From: Rhizobium sp. N324 | Lineage (GTDB): Bacteria; Pseudomonadota; Alphaproteobacteria; Rhizobiales; Rhizobiaceae | Direction of reading: 5' to 3' | Assembly: GCF_001664485.1 (NCBI RefSeq) | Contig: NZ_CP013635.1 | Coordinates: forward strand, 1 to 64,000 | DNA: 64,000 bases | Shown here: positions 47,844-56,932 of the stretch, one piece after another | How positions within the stretch are numbered: the stretch's first letter is position 1 | How the letters are laid out: each line of letters begins with the position of its first letter | Translations under genes and position numbers: made by a program | The notes under the pieces: model-generated | Seen by the model: the letters and a program-made list of their open reading frames with translations, nothing else | Told to the model about the DNA's origin: nothing | Databases searched by the model: none

Positions 47844-48566
47844 TTGAGCCAGCGAGATCTCATGACCCAGCCCCTCGAACAGATCGTCCGCCGCAAACTC
47901 TCCGACGAAGTGTTTGATCGATTGGAGCGAATGATCACCTCAGGCGAGCTTCAGCCCGGCGATGAAATGCCCTCCGAACGGGTGCTGATGGAGCGCTTCG
48001 GCGTCGGCCGGCCGGCAATCCGCGAAGCCATGCAGTCGCTCGCCAACAAGGGCCTCGTCAGCATCTCGCACGGCGAACGGGCGAAGGTGCTGCGGCTGAC
48101 GGCAAAGTCGATCTTCCGCCAGGTCGATCTTACCGCCAAGATCATGCTGTCGCAATCGGCGGATTCGCTCGAACATCTAAAGAGCGCCCGCATCTTCTTC
48201 GAGCGCGGCATGGCCCGCGAGGCCGCCCAGCGGGCCTCGGCAAATGATATCAGCGACCTCAGGGCTATCATCGAGCGCCAGCGCCTATCGCTCGGCCGGG
48301 CCGAAGCGTTCATCGATGCCGATATGGAATTTCACACCCGCATCGCCCAGATCTCCGGCAATCCGATCTACGTCGCCGTCAGCGAAGCCATGCTTGCATG
48401 GCTGAAGGAATATCATACCGAGATGCTGATCTGGACCGGCAAGGAAAAGTTCACGCTCGCCGAACACGACGAGATCGTCGACCGCCTCGAAGCCAACGAC
48501 GTCGACGGCTCGGAGATGGCGCTGCTCAAACACCTCGAACGCTCGCGCGCGCTTTACGCCAAATAA
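47844..48566 (+). CDS. FadR-subfamily GntR transcriptional regulator
   Basis: A regulator of about 240 residues. The winged helix-turn-helix is IVRRKLSDEVFDRLERMITS, then GELQPGDEMPSERVLMERFG and RPAIREAMQSLANKGLV. The C-terminal all-helical FCD domain is visible in FFERGMAREAAQRAS, DMEFHTRIAQISGNPIY and HDEIVDRLEANDVDGSEMAL, the last supplying metal/ligand histidines. TTG 47844 was chosen because AGGAGG lies seven bases before it; ATG 47862 is the alternative. It probably represses the D-apiose genes until an intermediate binds. Confidence 0.88.
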   Translation: MSQRDLMTQPLEQIVRRKLSDEVFDRLERMITSGELQPGDEMPSERVLMERFGVGRPAIREAMQSLANKGLVSISHGERAKVLRLTAKSIFRQVDLTAKIMLSQSADSLEHLKSARIFFERGMAREAAQRASANDISDLRAIIERQRLSLGRAEAFIDADMEFHTRIAQISGNPIYVAVSEAMLAWLKEYHTEMLIWTGKEKFTLAEHDEIVDRLEANDVDGSEMALLKHLERSRALYAK

Positions 48567-48682
48567 TCTGCATTCTGCGCCCACCCTCCTGCCTGACGCC
48601 ATTTATCGGCGGCAGCGGAACAATGATGTGCTGGCGAGGTTGTGGATAGGCCAAGCACGCAAGATCCCAAGGAGGACACCAG

Positions 48683-49003
48683 ATGCGTATGAAACTCGTA
48701 GCAGCTTCGCTTTTCGCCCTCGGCATGGCCACCTCGGCCTTCGCCCAGTCCAACCCGGCGCCGGCCGGCGCCACGATCGACAAGAACCAGGCCGATCAGG
48801 GCGGCGGCGCAGCCAGCGACACGAAGACCAAGAAGCCGATGGCAACCGACACCACCACGACCGGGTCCACGACCGGCGGCACGATGAAAATGGATAAGAC
48901 CAAGTGCCCGAACCCGGTCAACAACTCGGCCAATCTCCAGACGCAGGGCGGCACCAGCAACGCCACACCGATGGACGAAGCCTGCGCCGCCCATAACAAT
49001 TGA
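48683..49003 (+). CDS. Small secreted low-complexity protein
   Basis: A 106-residue protein with a signal peptide (residues 1-22, ending AFA). The mature part is rich in threonine, glycine and asparagine (TDTTTTGSTTGGT), followed by KCPNPVNNSANLQTQGGTSN with two cysteines in total, which could form a disulfide. I recognise no domain. AAGGAGG lies seven bases before the ATG and a strong terminator follows, so it is an expressed monocistronic gene. It may be a periplasmic or envelope-stress protein. Confidence 0.75.
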   Translation: MRMKLVAASLFALGMATSAFAQSNPAPAGATIDKNQADQGGGAASDTKTKKPMATDTTTTGSTTGGTMKMDKTKCPNPVNNSANLQTQGGTSNATPMDEACAAHNN

Positions 49004-49019
49004 GCGGCCTCATCACAAA

Positions 49020-49042
49020 AACCCCGCTTCGGCGGGGTTTTT
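49020..49042 (+). terminator. Rho-independent terminator
   Basis: Stem ACCCCGC with GCGGGGT, TTCG loop, then a T-run, preceded by an A-run. It lies 17 bases after the small secreted protein stop. Confidence 0.93.
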
Positions 49043-49100
49043 GCGTGCACTGCCATTGCGCCCATCATAACTTGACTTACCGCAAAACGAGCGATATCAA

Positions 49101-49122
49101 ATTGGGTAATCGATAACCCAAT
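49101..49122. promoter_or_regulatory. Probable LacI-family operator
   Basis: A 22-base near-perfect palindrome: ATTGGGT and ACCCAAT arms around AATCGATA, with a central CG typical of LacI-family operators. It ends eight bases before the regulator's GTG start, so autoregulation, and control of the whole operon by read-through, is likely. Confidence 0.72.
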
Positions 49123-49130
49123 GAGTTCCC

Positions 49131-50135
49131 GTGACCGCCTCACTCAACGACATAGCCGCCCGTGCAGGTGTCTCCGTAAAAACGGTATCAGGAGCTTTGC
49201 ATGGCGGCTCGGCCCGCATGTCGGAAGACACCCGGCAGCGGATCAAGGAGATCGCCGAAGAGCTGGGTTATGTCACCAACTTCGCCGCACGCAGCATGCG
49301 GCAAGGCTGGATGCCGCTTGTCGGCCTCGTTGCAGACGACTTGATCACTTCGCCTTTTGCGACGGAGATCATCCGGGGGCTCGATGGCGCCGCGCGCGCC
49401 GCCGACATGGCCGTTTTCGCCATGACGCTCAGCGGCCATCGCAGCGTCGCGTCGATCCTCGACGAGATGCGGCGCTTTCGCCCGCGGGCGATCGCCTATG
49501 CCGCCATGTATCACAAGAGCGTCGACCTGCCGCCCGAATTTGCCGGCACGGTCGGCGTCATGATCAACTGCCGCGATGCCAACGACCGGGTGACCTCGCT
49601 GGTGCCCGATGAAACGGGGGCGGCGCTCGAGATTACCAACTACCTCATCGATGCCGGCCGGCGCAACATAGCCTTCATCAATCTGCCGGGGCTGCTCGCC
49701 GGCGACCTCCGTGAACTCGGCTTCCGGCAGGCGCTCGATCATGCCGGCATCGACGGAGCCGGCGCCATCGTGCTACCCGCCGTCAGCAAAGCGATGTACA
49801 GCGACCGGGCGCACAGCCTCGTGGCCGCGCATGTGCATGCGCTGATGAACGGCCCCCGGCGTCCCGATGCAATCCTGTGCGGCAATGACCGCGTGGCCAT
49901 GGAAGTTTATGCCGCTTTGCGCCGCGAAGGCGCGGCCATTCCCGACGACGTCGCCGTTGCAAGTTTCGACAACCAGGTCGAGATCGCCTCGCGGCTCGAC
50001 CCGCCGCTGACCACCATGGCGCTTCCCCACCGCGCCATGGGCCGCCAGGCCGCGCAAATCCTGCTTGCCGAAGACCGGGGTCCGGTCGGGGTGCAGAAGC
50101 TACCGTTCCAGTTGGTGGAGCGGGCATCCGTATAA
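49131..50135 (+). CDS. LacI-family regulator of the beta-fructoside locus
   Basis: A 334-residue repressor. The DNA-binding head is SLNDIAARAGVSVKTVSGAL (about residues 4-23), followed by the hinge and a periplasmic-binding-protein-like ligand domain (GLVADDLITSPFATEIIRGL; DAILCGNDRVAMEVYAALR; VASFDNQVEIASRLDPPLTT). The start is GTG. It is 36 bases upstream of the sugar-binding protein gene and shares its direction, so it is the local regulator. The inducer is probably sucrose, fructose or a short fructan. Confidence 0.9.
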   Translation: MTASLNDIAARAGVSVKTVSGALHGGSARMSEDTRQRIKEIAEELGYVTNFAARSMRQGWMPLVGLVADDLITSPFATEIIRGLDGAARAADMAVFAMTLSGHRSVASILDEMRRFRPRAIAYAAMYHKSVDLPPEFAGTVGVMINCRDANDRVTSLVPDETGAALEITNYLIDAGRRNIAFINLPGLLAGDLRELGFRQALDHAGIDGAGAIVLPAVSKAMYSDRAHSLVAAHVHALMNGPRRPDAILCGNDRVAMEVYAALRREGAAIPDDVAVASFDNQVEIASRLDPPLTTMALPHRAMGRQAAQILLAEDRGPVGVQKLPFQLVERASV

Positions 50136-50171
50136 ATTGAGATAGGCCCATTCAATTGAGGAGGAATTCTA

Positions 50172-51464
50172 ATGGGTAAACGTTTACTTTGGTCGGTGAT
50201 CCTGTCCTCGGCGCTATCAGCCATAGGGGCGCAGGCAGCCGAGAAAACCGTAATCCAGGTCATGCACCAGGGCGATCCAGGATTTGTCGCTGCCTATGGC
50301 AAGGTCGCCGAGCGGTTCGAGGCAGCCAATCCCGATGTCGACGTGCAGTTCATCTATGCGCCGCATGATGCCTATAACGAGAAGTTCAGCGCCGCCGTCA
50401 TGGCCAAGCAGCTGCCCGATGTGATGGAGCTCGATGCACCGTTCCTCGCCAATTACGTCTGGTCGGGCTATCTTCAGCCGATCAAGCCGCTGATCGATAA
50501 GGATGTCCTCGACGACATGACGGAGTCCAACATCGCCCAGGGCACATACCCGATCGATAAGGACCTCTATGCGATCGGCCTGACCGATTCCTCGGTCGTT
50601 CTTTACGGCAACAAGAAATATCTCGAAGCGATCGCCGCCCGCATCCCGAAATCCGTCGACGATGCCTGGACCCGGGAAGAGTTCGAAACCTATCTCGAGA
50701 AGCTTTCCAAGCTCGACGGCGTCAAGTGGCCAATCGACACCTTCCGCGGCTACGGCATCAAGACCGAATGGATCACCTATGCCTATGGCCCGATCCTCCA
50801 ATCGGCCGGCTGCGACCTCATCGACCGCAAGGCCTGGAAATCCGAGGGCACGCTGGATAGCGACGCCTGCGTCGATGCGCTGGCGATGATGCAGAAATGG
50901 GTCAAGAACGGCTGGGTCGTGCCGCAGTCGGCCGGGACCAATCAGTTCTTCGCCGAAGGCAATCCGGCGGCGCTGGCGCTCGGCGGACACTGGGTCTATG
51001 CCGAGGCCGCCGCGACCATGAAGGACAACATCGTCGTGCTGCCGCTTCCGAAATTCGGCGCCAAGGGCGCGAGCCCCGACGGCACCTGGATCTGGGCGGT
51101 CACCAAGACCTCGGCGCATCCCGATATATCAGGAAAGTTCATCAGCTTCCTGCTCAAGGACAAGGAGTTCCGCACTTACGTCGCCAGCCAGTCGGGCTAT
51201 CCCGGCCTGAAGAGCTTCGCCGCCGAATCTCCGCTCTATGCCGCCGGCGGTCCGATGGCGATCGCCTTCGAACAGGCATCGAAGACGGCCGTCGCGCGCC
51301 CGCCGCATCCGGCCTATCCGACGATCACCTCCGCCTTCATGCAAGCCGTCGACGAGGCCTTCAATGGCGGCGATCCCAAGGAGGCGCTAGCGTCGGCCGC
51401 CAAGAAGATCGATCAGGATATCGAGGACAATGACGGCTATCCGCCATTCGGCGACGAGCAATAG
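50172..51464 (+). CDS. ABC transporter sugar-binding protein (family 1)
   Basis: A 430-residue periplasmic binding protein with a signal peptide (about residues 1-23, ending AQAA). The mature protein shows the family 1 pattern: HQGDPGFVAAYGKVAERFEA, NPDVDVQFIYAPHDAYNEKF and LPDVMELDAPFLANYVWSGY. GAGGAGGAAT precedes the ATG. It feeds the two MalF/MalG-type permeases encoded next. With a GH32 enzyme in the operon the ligand is likely sucrose or a fructo-oligosaccharide. Confidence 0.9.
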   Translation: MGKRLLWSVILSSALSAIGAQAAEKTVIQVMHQGDPGFVAAYGKVAERFEAANPDVDVQFIYAPHDAYNEKFSAAVMAKQLPDVMELDAPFLANYVWSGYLQPIKPLIDKDVLDDMTESNIAQGTYPIDKDLYAIGLTDSSVVLYGNKKYLEAIAARIPKSVDDAWTREEFETYLEKLSKLDGVKWPIDTFRGYGIKTEWITYAYGPILQSAGCDLIDRKAWKSEGTLDSDACVDALAMMQKWVKNGWVVPQSAGTNQFFAEGNPAALALGGHWVYAEAAATMKDNIVVLPLPKFGAKGASPDGTWIWAVTKTSAHPDISGKFISFLLKDKEFRTYVASQSGYPGLKSFAAESPLYAAGGPMAIAFEQASKTAVARPPHPAYPTITSAFMQAVDEAFNGGDPKEALASAAKKIDQDIEDNDGYPPFGDEQ

Positions 51465-51556
51465 GCGCGATCGCTGCCGACCGGTCGAAGCCCTGCGATG
51501 TCTCCAGCAGGCATCGCAGGGTGGACCGGGATCAAGGGTTGGAGAGGAGGAGCTAC

Positions 51557-52495
51557 ATGGTCACGCAACAATCGACATCGTCGACATCCGTCCGAAAGGC
51601 TCCGGCGCGCCGGCATGACAAGGGACGGCTGATGCAGGAGGCGGCCATGCTGGCGCCGGCCGTCATCCTGTTGACCCTCTTTCTGATCGTACCGTTCCTC
51701 CTGTCCTTCTGGACGGCGATGACCAACCAGCCTCTGGTGCCGCGCCCGACGCCGGTCCGGTTCGTCTGGTTCAACAATTTCATCCGCATCTTCCAGGACC
51801 ACCTTTTCTGGACGGCCCTTTGGAATGTCTCGCGTTTTACCTTCTGGATCATTCCGGCGCAATGCGGCCTCGCCTTCGCAACGGCGCTGCTCTTGCATCA
51901 GAAGCTGCCGCTCCGCAATCTGCTGCGCGGCATGTTCTTCCTGCCGGCGATCACCTCGATGGTCGTCGTCTGCGTCATCTGGGGTACCCTGTTCCAGTAT
52001 CCGACAGGCCCCTTTAACCAGATCCTCGGCTTCCTCTCAGGCGGAGCGATCCAGCCGATCGATTGGCTCGGCGATCCGCAATGGGCGATGTTCTCGCTCG
52101 TCCTGCTTTCGGCCTGGCAGGCCTACGGTTTCCAGATGATCGTCTACCTCGCCGGCCTTCAGGGCATTCCTGATGAGCTCTACGATGCCGCCAAGATCGA
52201 CGGCGCCAATGCTTTCCGGCGCTTCTGGCATGTCACCATGCCCGGCCTGCGGCCGACCCATGTCTTCGTGCTGGTGATCACCACCATCCAGGCGTTCAAA
52301 CTCTATACCCAGGTCGCCATCCTCACGCAGGGCGGGCCGAAGAGCAGCACCGAAACGGTGGTGCACTACATGGTCCGCGCCGGCTTCGAAGAGCAGAAGA
52401 TGGGCTATGCCTCCGCCGTCTCGGTCATCCTGTTCGTGATCGTTCTCGTCATCGCGCTGATCCAGCGCCAGCTCCTGAGGCGCTTCGATGTCTGA
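51557..52495 (+). CDS. ABC transporter permease, MalF/UgpA type
   Basis: A 312-residue permease with six membrane helices; the first begins near residue 33 (APAVILLTLFLIVPFLLSF). The ATPase-contact EAA loop is ELYDAAKIDGANAFRRFWHV, then TMPGLRP. ATG 51557 follows GAGGAGGAG at good spacing. It overlaps the second permease by eight bases. Confidence 0.92.
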   Translation: MVTQQSTSSTSVRKAPARRHDKGRLMQEAAMLAPAVILLTLFLIVPFLLSFWTAMTNQPLVPRPTPVRFVWFNNFIRIFQDHLFWTALWNVSRFTFWIIPAQCGLAFATALLLHQKLPLRNLLRGMFFLPAITSMVVVCVIWGTLFQYPTGPFNQILGFLSGGAIQPIDWLGDPQWAMFSLVLLSAWQAYGFQMIVYLAGLQGIPDELYDAAKIDGANAFRRFWHVTMPGLRPTHVFVLVITTIQAFKLYTQVAILTQGGPKSSTETVVHYMVRAGFEEQKMGYASAVSVILFVIVLVIALIQRQLLRRFDV

Positions 52496-53381
52496 CATCG
52501 CACTCTCAATGCCGCAGGCCCGCACAGCGCGGCGCCCTTCCGCCGCAGCGGTTCTTCGCATCATCCAGACGATATGCATTTTCATCATCGCATTGGTGAT
52601 CGTGTCTCCCTTGCTGCTGCTGGTCGTGGCGAGCCTGAAGGACGACCGGTTTCAGATCCTGGCCGATATGGGCAGCTTCCGGGCCTTCTGGGTGTCGAAC
52701 CCGACGCTCTCCAATTATGCCGAGGTCGGCCACCTCTCGGGCGAACTCGCCTTCGGGCGCTACCTCATCAACTCGCTGATCATCCTGGTCACAACGGTCT
52801 GTTCCGGCCTAATCGTGAATTCGATGGCCGCCTTTGTCCTGGCCTGGGGATCGCTCAGGGGCCGCGCCGTCATCCTGTCGATCGTGATCGCGCTTTATGT
52901 GATCCCGCAGGAAAGCATCATCATGCCGCTGGTGATCATGGTTTCAAGGGCGGGTATGTCCGATACCTTCGCGGTGCAGATCGTGCCCTGGGTCGCCAGC
53001 CCGCTCTATATCTTCCTGTTCTACCAGTTCTTCGCGCAGCTGCCGAAGGAGTTACTTGAAGCCGCCGAAATCGACGGCGCCTCCTTTTTCCGGGCCTATC
53101 GCTCCATCTTCCTGCCGCTCAGCCTGCCGGCACTCGCCACCGTGTCGATCCTCATGGGTATCGAGACCTGGAACCAGTATCTCTGGCCGATCCTGGTGAC
53201 GCAGACCGATTATGCCCGGCCGATCGCGGTGGCCATCGCCACCTTCTTCGGCCAGGACAGCATCTACTGGGATCGGGCGATGGCCGCCTCCGTTTTGATG
53301 ATGATCCCGATCCTGGGGCTCTACCTCGCATTCCAGCGCTGGTTCGTGAGTTCCTTTATCGGCTCTGCCGTGAAAGGTTGA
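52488..53381 (+). CDS. ABC transporter permease, MalG/UgpE type
   Basis: A 297-residue permease with six membrane helices. The EAA loop is ELLEAAEIDGASFFRAYRSI, followed by FLPLSLPALAT. It pairs with the preceding permease in the membrane. The next gene, a GH32 hydrolase, starts five bases later. Confidence 0.92.
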   Translation: MSDIALSMPQARTARRPSAAAVLRIIQTICIFIIALVIVSPLLLLVVASLKDDRFQILADMGSFRAFWVSNPTLSNYAEVGHLSGELAFGRYLINSLIILVTTVCSGLIVNSMAAFVLAWGSLRGRAVILSIVIALYVIPQESIIMPLVIMVSRAGMSDTFAVQIVPWVASPLYIFLFYQFFAQLPKELLEAAEIDGASFFRAYRSIFLPLSLPALATVSILMGIETWNQYLWPILVTQTDYARPIAVAIATFFGQDSIYWDRAMAASVLMMIPILGLYLAFQRWFVSSFIGSAVKG

Positions 53382-53385
53382 ATTG

Positions 53386-55104
53386 ATGACAAGCCAAACG
53401 ATTTCTCGCTCCGATGAAGTGGGGCTGGAGACGATCAGCGCCGTCCTGGCCGCGGGGTCCACAATCCATGCCTGGATCAAGGCCTTGCATAACGGCGCAC
53501 CGGGCAGGCTGACGGCACATGTCGATGGGGACCCGGCCGGCGCTGTCGAAACATCAAATCCGAATGAGTTCGAGTTCCGGCTGCTGACGCTGCAAAGCGG
53601 CGGAGAGACCGCCTTCTCCTATGATCCCGCGACGACCGAGGTCTCGGTCCTCTATGCCTTCCTCCCGCCGCGCGTTCTCGAAGAAGGCGTCCGGCTGCTA
53701 CATGTCAGCCCCGCCAATGCGGCCCCCGAAGTTTCGGGCGGCTATCATTTCCGCCCGCCTTTCGGCTGGATGAACGATCCCAACGGCTTTGGACGGTTCG
53801 GCGGCAAGCTGCATCTCTTCTACCAGCACTATCCCCATAGTCTTCGGTGGAACAACATGCATTGGGGTCATGCGGTCTCGAAGGACTATCTTCGCTGGAC
53901 GCATCTGCCGATCTTTCTTCCGCCTTCGGATCAACTCGCCGCCCGGGCCGACGGGCGGGGCGGGGCATTTTCCGGCTCCGCGATCGCGCTTCCTGGCGAT
54001 GAAACCGGCCTTCGCATTTTCTTCACCGAGCATATGAAAGATCGGGAACCGGAGGAACAGGTTCAGTTCACCGCCATCAGCCGCGATCTTGTTAATGTTG
54101 AGCCGGCGAGCCTGATCCTGCCGGCGCGTCCCGCGGGGCTCGGCCTGACGACCGACTTCCGCGACCCTTACGTTTTCTCGGGCCCCGACGGCAACTGGAA
54201 GATGCTGCTCGGCACGCGAGACCGCGAGGGCGGCGTCATCCTGCTTTATCAAACCGACGATCCGGCCGCGGCGGCGGGATGGACCTTCCTCGGCACGCTT
54301 CACCGCGAAAACCGCTTCGGGATGACGGCGGCGGAGTGCCCCTGCATGGTGCCGCTCGACGGTCCCGCCAACGACCCTTCGACGCGCTGGGCGCTGATCT
54401 TCGGTCTGCTGACCAGCCGCGACCCGGCAACCGGCCGGCGCAACATGACGCTTGCAACCGTCGGCCGTTTCGATGGCCGCAGCTTCTCGGTCGAATTCGA
54501 ACAGGAACTGGATTTCGGCACCGATGCCTACGCCTTCCAGGCCTTCGTCGACAATGCCGGCCCGGTCGGCATCGCCTGGCTTGCGAACTGGAGGGATATA
54601 TCCAGAGAGATCGACATGCCGACGGCAATGACCCTGCCGCGCCGGCTGGCCTTGCAAGGCGGTGCGCTGATCACGCCGCCGGTGTCAGGTGTCGAAAGCC
54701 TGCGGCGGCGGCGGCTGGATGCCGGAGGTCTTCTGGATGGCCGGACCGTCGATCTCGCCAACGGCTCCGTCGAAATCCTGCTTACTCTCAGGCAAGCCGG
54801 CAGCACTTTCCGCCTCGATCTCGAACATCCCGAGGCAACGGTCGCGGTTCAGTTGAGTGACGAGGGGCTTAGCATCCCCTTCTCGGTGGCGAATGCCAAG
54901 GCTTCACCCCGCTACATCGCCGCCGGCGCACGCCCCTCGGCCATCCGGATCTTCCTCGATGCGGGCTCGATCGAGGTTTTCGCCGACGATGGCCGCTGGA
55001 CGGGAACCAAGCGGCTGCCCGGCTTCAAAGGCGTGAGCGCTGCGCGGCTCATCGCAGCCGAGGGCAATGTGCTCGCCGCCGAGATCTGGCAGCTCGGTCT
55101 CTGA
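53386..55104 (+). CDS. Cytoplasmic GH32 beta-fructosidase
   Basis: Glycoside hydrolase family 32 enzyme of 572 residues with no signal peptide, so it acts on imported sugar. The nucleophile is D131 in WMNDPNG, the transition-state aspartate is D260 in DFRDPYVF, and the acid/base glutamate is E317 in AECP. A five-bladed propeller and a C-terminal beta-sandwich (about 430-570) are expected. An N-terminal extension of about 115 residues precedes the catalytic domain. Likely substrates are sucrose or short fructans. A TTG one codon upstream is possible as start. Confidence 0.9.
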   Translation: MTSQTISRSDEVGLETISAVLAAGSTIHAWIKALHNGAPGRLTAHVDGDPAGAVETSNPNEFEFRLLTLQSGGETAFSYDPATTEVSVLYAFLPPRVLEEGVRLLHVSPANAAPEVSGGYHFRPPFGWMNDPNGFGRFGGKLHLFYQHYPHSLRWNNMHWGHAVSKDYLRWTHLPIFLPPSDQLAARADGRGGAFSGSAIALPGDETGLRIFFTEHMKDREPEEQVQFTAISRDLVNVEPASLILPARPAGLGLTTDFRDPYVFSGPDGNWKMLLGTRDREGGVILLYQTDDPAAAAGWTFLGTLHRENRFGMTAAECPCMVPLDGPANDPSTRWALIFGLLTSRDPATGRRNMTLATVGRFDGRSFSVEFEQELDFGTDAYAFQAFVDNAGPVGIAWLANWRDISREIDMPTAMTLPRRLALQGGALITPPVSGVESLRRRRLDAGGLLDGRTVDLANGSVEILLTLRQAGSTFRLDLEHPEATVAVQLSDEGLSIPFSVANAKASPRYIAAGARPSAIRIFLDAGSIEVFADDGRWTGTKRLPGFKGVSAARLIAAEGNVLAAEIWQLGL

Positions 55105-55120
55105 CCTCTGAGGAAACGAC

Positions 55121-55206
55121 GTGGCATCGGTTGCGATCGACGAAACCCGCAAGCATTATCGTGCCGTTCCGGTGATCCGCGGCGTCTCCGTCGATATCGA
55201 TGTCTC
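55121..55206 (+). pseudogene. Truncated ABC ATPase (UgpC/MsmK type), N-terminal remnant
   Basis: GTG 55121, with GAGGAAA upstream, opens a frame reading MASVAIDETRKHYRAVPVIR then GVSVDI. This is the standard N-terminus of sugar-importer ATPases up to the strand before the Walker A motif. After about 27 codons the similarity ends abruptly and the frame runs on, antisense to the dehydrogenase-like gene, to a stop at 55348. No P-loop follows. The importer operon therefore lost its ATPase at a junction near 55200. Confidence 0.75.
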
Positions 55207-56232
55207 AACCGACAGATGGGGGCCGAGCGCGCCCAAAAAACTCGCGGCATGGAAAATGGCAGCCGGTGGCTTTGCGCCGGTGTCACGGATGTCGCCCGAC
55301 AGAATACGCTGGACCGCTTCGCAGATGATCGGCGCCGTGACGGCATAGATGTCCTGTCCCTGGGCGAGAATCCGGCGGTGCAGGTCGCCTTGCGTGACGA
55401 TCACCTCGACGGCGAAGCGCTGCGCCGAACGCCCGGTTTCATCGATGGCCTGGGGCGAGGGCGTCGAGGGATCGCGAACATCGCGCAGGGCTGTCGTGCT
55501 GAGAAAGCTGTGCAGCTCCCTGGTCCTGATGTGGCGGGCGATCAGCGGCACTTCCGAAAATGGAAGCTCGACGAATGTCTGCCGGCCGAACGGGGCCGGC
55601 AAGACGGATACCTTCTCGGCCGGCGGCTGATGCACGGGCCCAAGCTGCCCGCCGCTGACGGCCAGGCGCCGTGCGGTGTTTTTCTCGCCGGTCACGCGCG
55701 TGCCTTTCGTCGGCAGCCAGCTGTCGAGCGCAACCCGGACTTCGATCGTGTCGGCATGCTGCCATTCATTCATCAGCGCTGCCACCAGCAGATCGGCCAG
55801 GCCGCCGTAAAATCCCATAGCCGGGATGACGACGACGCCCGCTTTTGCGGCCGCAGCCTCATGCCGGTCGAACGTAGCCTGTACGCTCGGCTGTTCAGCC
55901 GTTACGTCGAGATAGTGGATGTCGGCCCGCAACGCGGCACGCACGACCGCGTCGGCCGTGTCCATGAATGGGCCGGCGCAGTTGATGACCGCTGCCACGC
56001 CGCCGAGCGCCCTATCCAGCGCCGCGTCATCCTCTATCGCCGCTTCACGGCATTCGACGCCACGTTCCGGAAAACCCGCTTCCGCCAATCGCCCGAGACT
56101 CCGTCCGATCGCAATCGGTTTCATCCCGCGCCGCAATAGTTCGGCGACGACAAACCGGCCGGTATGGCCGTTCGCGCCGAAGACCGCGACGGCCTGGGGT
56201 GTTCTGATGATGTCGACTTGATGCATGGTCAT
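55156..56232 (-). CDS. Saccharopine dehydrogenase-like NAD(P)-binding protein
   Basis: A 358-residue protein of the saccharopine dehydrogenase/trans-acting enoyl reductase superfamily. It starts with the Rossmann motif VAVFGANGHTGRFVVAELLR, then CREAAIEDDAALDRALGGVA and VINCAGPFMDTADAVVRAAL. The substrate is unknown. GGAG lies six bases before ATG 56232. The last 20 or so residues are encoded by sequence antisense to the ATPase remnant, so the original C-terminus was probably replaced at the deletion junction. It is divergent from a TetR gene with symmetrical sites between. Confidence 0.82.
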   Translation of the reverse strand: MTMHQVDIIRTPQAVAVFGANGHTGRFVVAELLRRGMKPIAIGRSLGRLAEAGFPERGVECREAAIEDDAALDRALGGVAAVINCAGPFMDTADAVVRAALRADIHYLDVTAEQPSVQATFDRHEAAAAKAGVVVIPAMGFYGGLADLLVAALMNEWQHADTIEVRVALDSWLPTKGTRVTGEKNTARRLAVSGGQLGPVHQPPAEKVSVLPAPFGRQTFVELPFSEVPLIARHIRTRELHSFLSTTALRDVRDPSTPSPQAIDETGRSAQRFAVEVIVTQGDLHRRILAQGQDIYAVTAPIICEAVQRILSGDIRDTGAKPPAAIFHAASFLGALGPHLSVETSISTETPRITGTAR

Positions 56233-56246
56233 TGCTCTCTCCTGCG

Positions 56247-56288
56247 CTACAGACCTGTCTGTCCTCTATAAAACATACAGGTCTGTAG
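56247..56288. promoter_or_regulatory. TetR-type operator pair
   Basis: CTACAGACCTGT (56247-56258) and ACAGGTCTGTAG (56277-56288) are perfect reverse complements 18 bases apart. The left arm extends into ACAGAC-CT-GTCTGT, itself a perfect palindrome. The pair covers the promoter region between the dehydrogenase-like gene and the divergent TetR gene. Confidence 0.72.
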
Positions 56289-56335
56289 CGTGTCAACCAA
56301 CTTTATGCTAGTTTGGTGGAATTGGAGATAAGCGA

Positions 56336-56932
56336 ATGACGAAAAGTACAGCGAACACACCTGCCCCTGCCGTCAACGAGGTCCGGGACAGAATTCTCGA
56401 GACCGCATCGGAACTCTTCTACCGGCGCGGCGTCCGCGCCGTTGGCGTCGATCTGGTGGTGGAAAGATCCGGCGTCGCCAAAACCAGTCTTTACCGCCAT
56501 TTCGGCACAAAGGACGATTTGATCGCGGCCTTTCTCAAGCGCGAGGACATGGACTTCTGGAGCACTTGGGACCGGGTCACCGAACAGCACTCGGATGACG
56601 CCGGGGCCGAACTCGACGCCCATTTCGAATGGATCGGCGAACGGGTCGGGCGGGACAATTACCGCGGCTGCCCGCAGATCAATACCGCTGCCGAGTTTCC
56701 GGAAGCCGGTCACCCCGCCCGCAAAGTCGCCGAAGCCCATATGCGTGAAATGCGCCGCCGCCTGACGGCCATCGCGGGGCGACTGGCGGTTGCGGCACCC
56801 GACCGGCTTGGCGGGCAACTCGCGGTGCTGATCAACGGCGCCTTTGTCAGCATGCAGGTCTTCGAACCCGGCGAGGCGACAGGTTTGCTCCGCGATGCGG
56901 CGCACGCGCTGATCGCCGCCAGCCGCAATTGA
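56336..56932 (+). CDS. TetR-family transcriptional regulator
   Basis: A 198-residue repressor. The helix-turn-helix lies in RDRILETASELFYRRGVRAV, then GVDLVVERSGVAKTSLYRHF and GTKDDLIAAFL, at about residues 18-65. The C-terminal ligand domain contains GCPQINTAAEFPEAGHPARK, seen in a TetR branch that often controls neighbouring oxidoreductases. Its expected target is the divergent saccharopine-dehydrogenase-like gene through the operators at 56247-56288. Confidence 0.9.
   Translation: MTKSTANTPAPAVNEVRDRILETASELFYRRGVRAVGVDLVVERSGVAKTSLYRHFGTKDDLIAAFLKREDMDFWSTWDRVTEQHSDDAGAELDAHFEWIGERVGRDNYRGCPQINTAAEFPEAGHPARKVAEAHMREMRRRLTAIAGRLAVAAPDRLGGQLAVLINGAFVSMQVFEPGEATGLLRDAAHALIAASRN

Noticed and set aside
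55121..55348. 75-residue intact small protein
   Set aside because: The first 26 or so residues are an ATPase N-terminus and the remainder is antisense to the dehydrogenase-like gene, so it is a truncated remnant.
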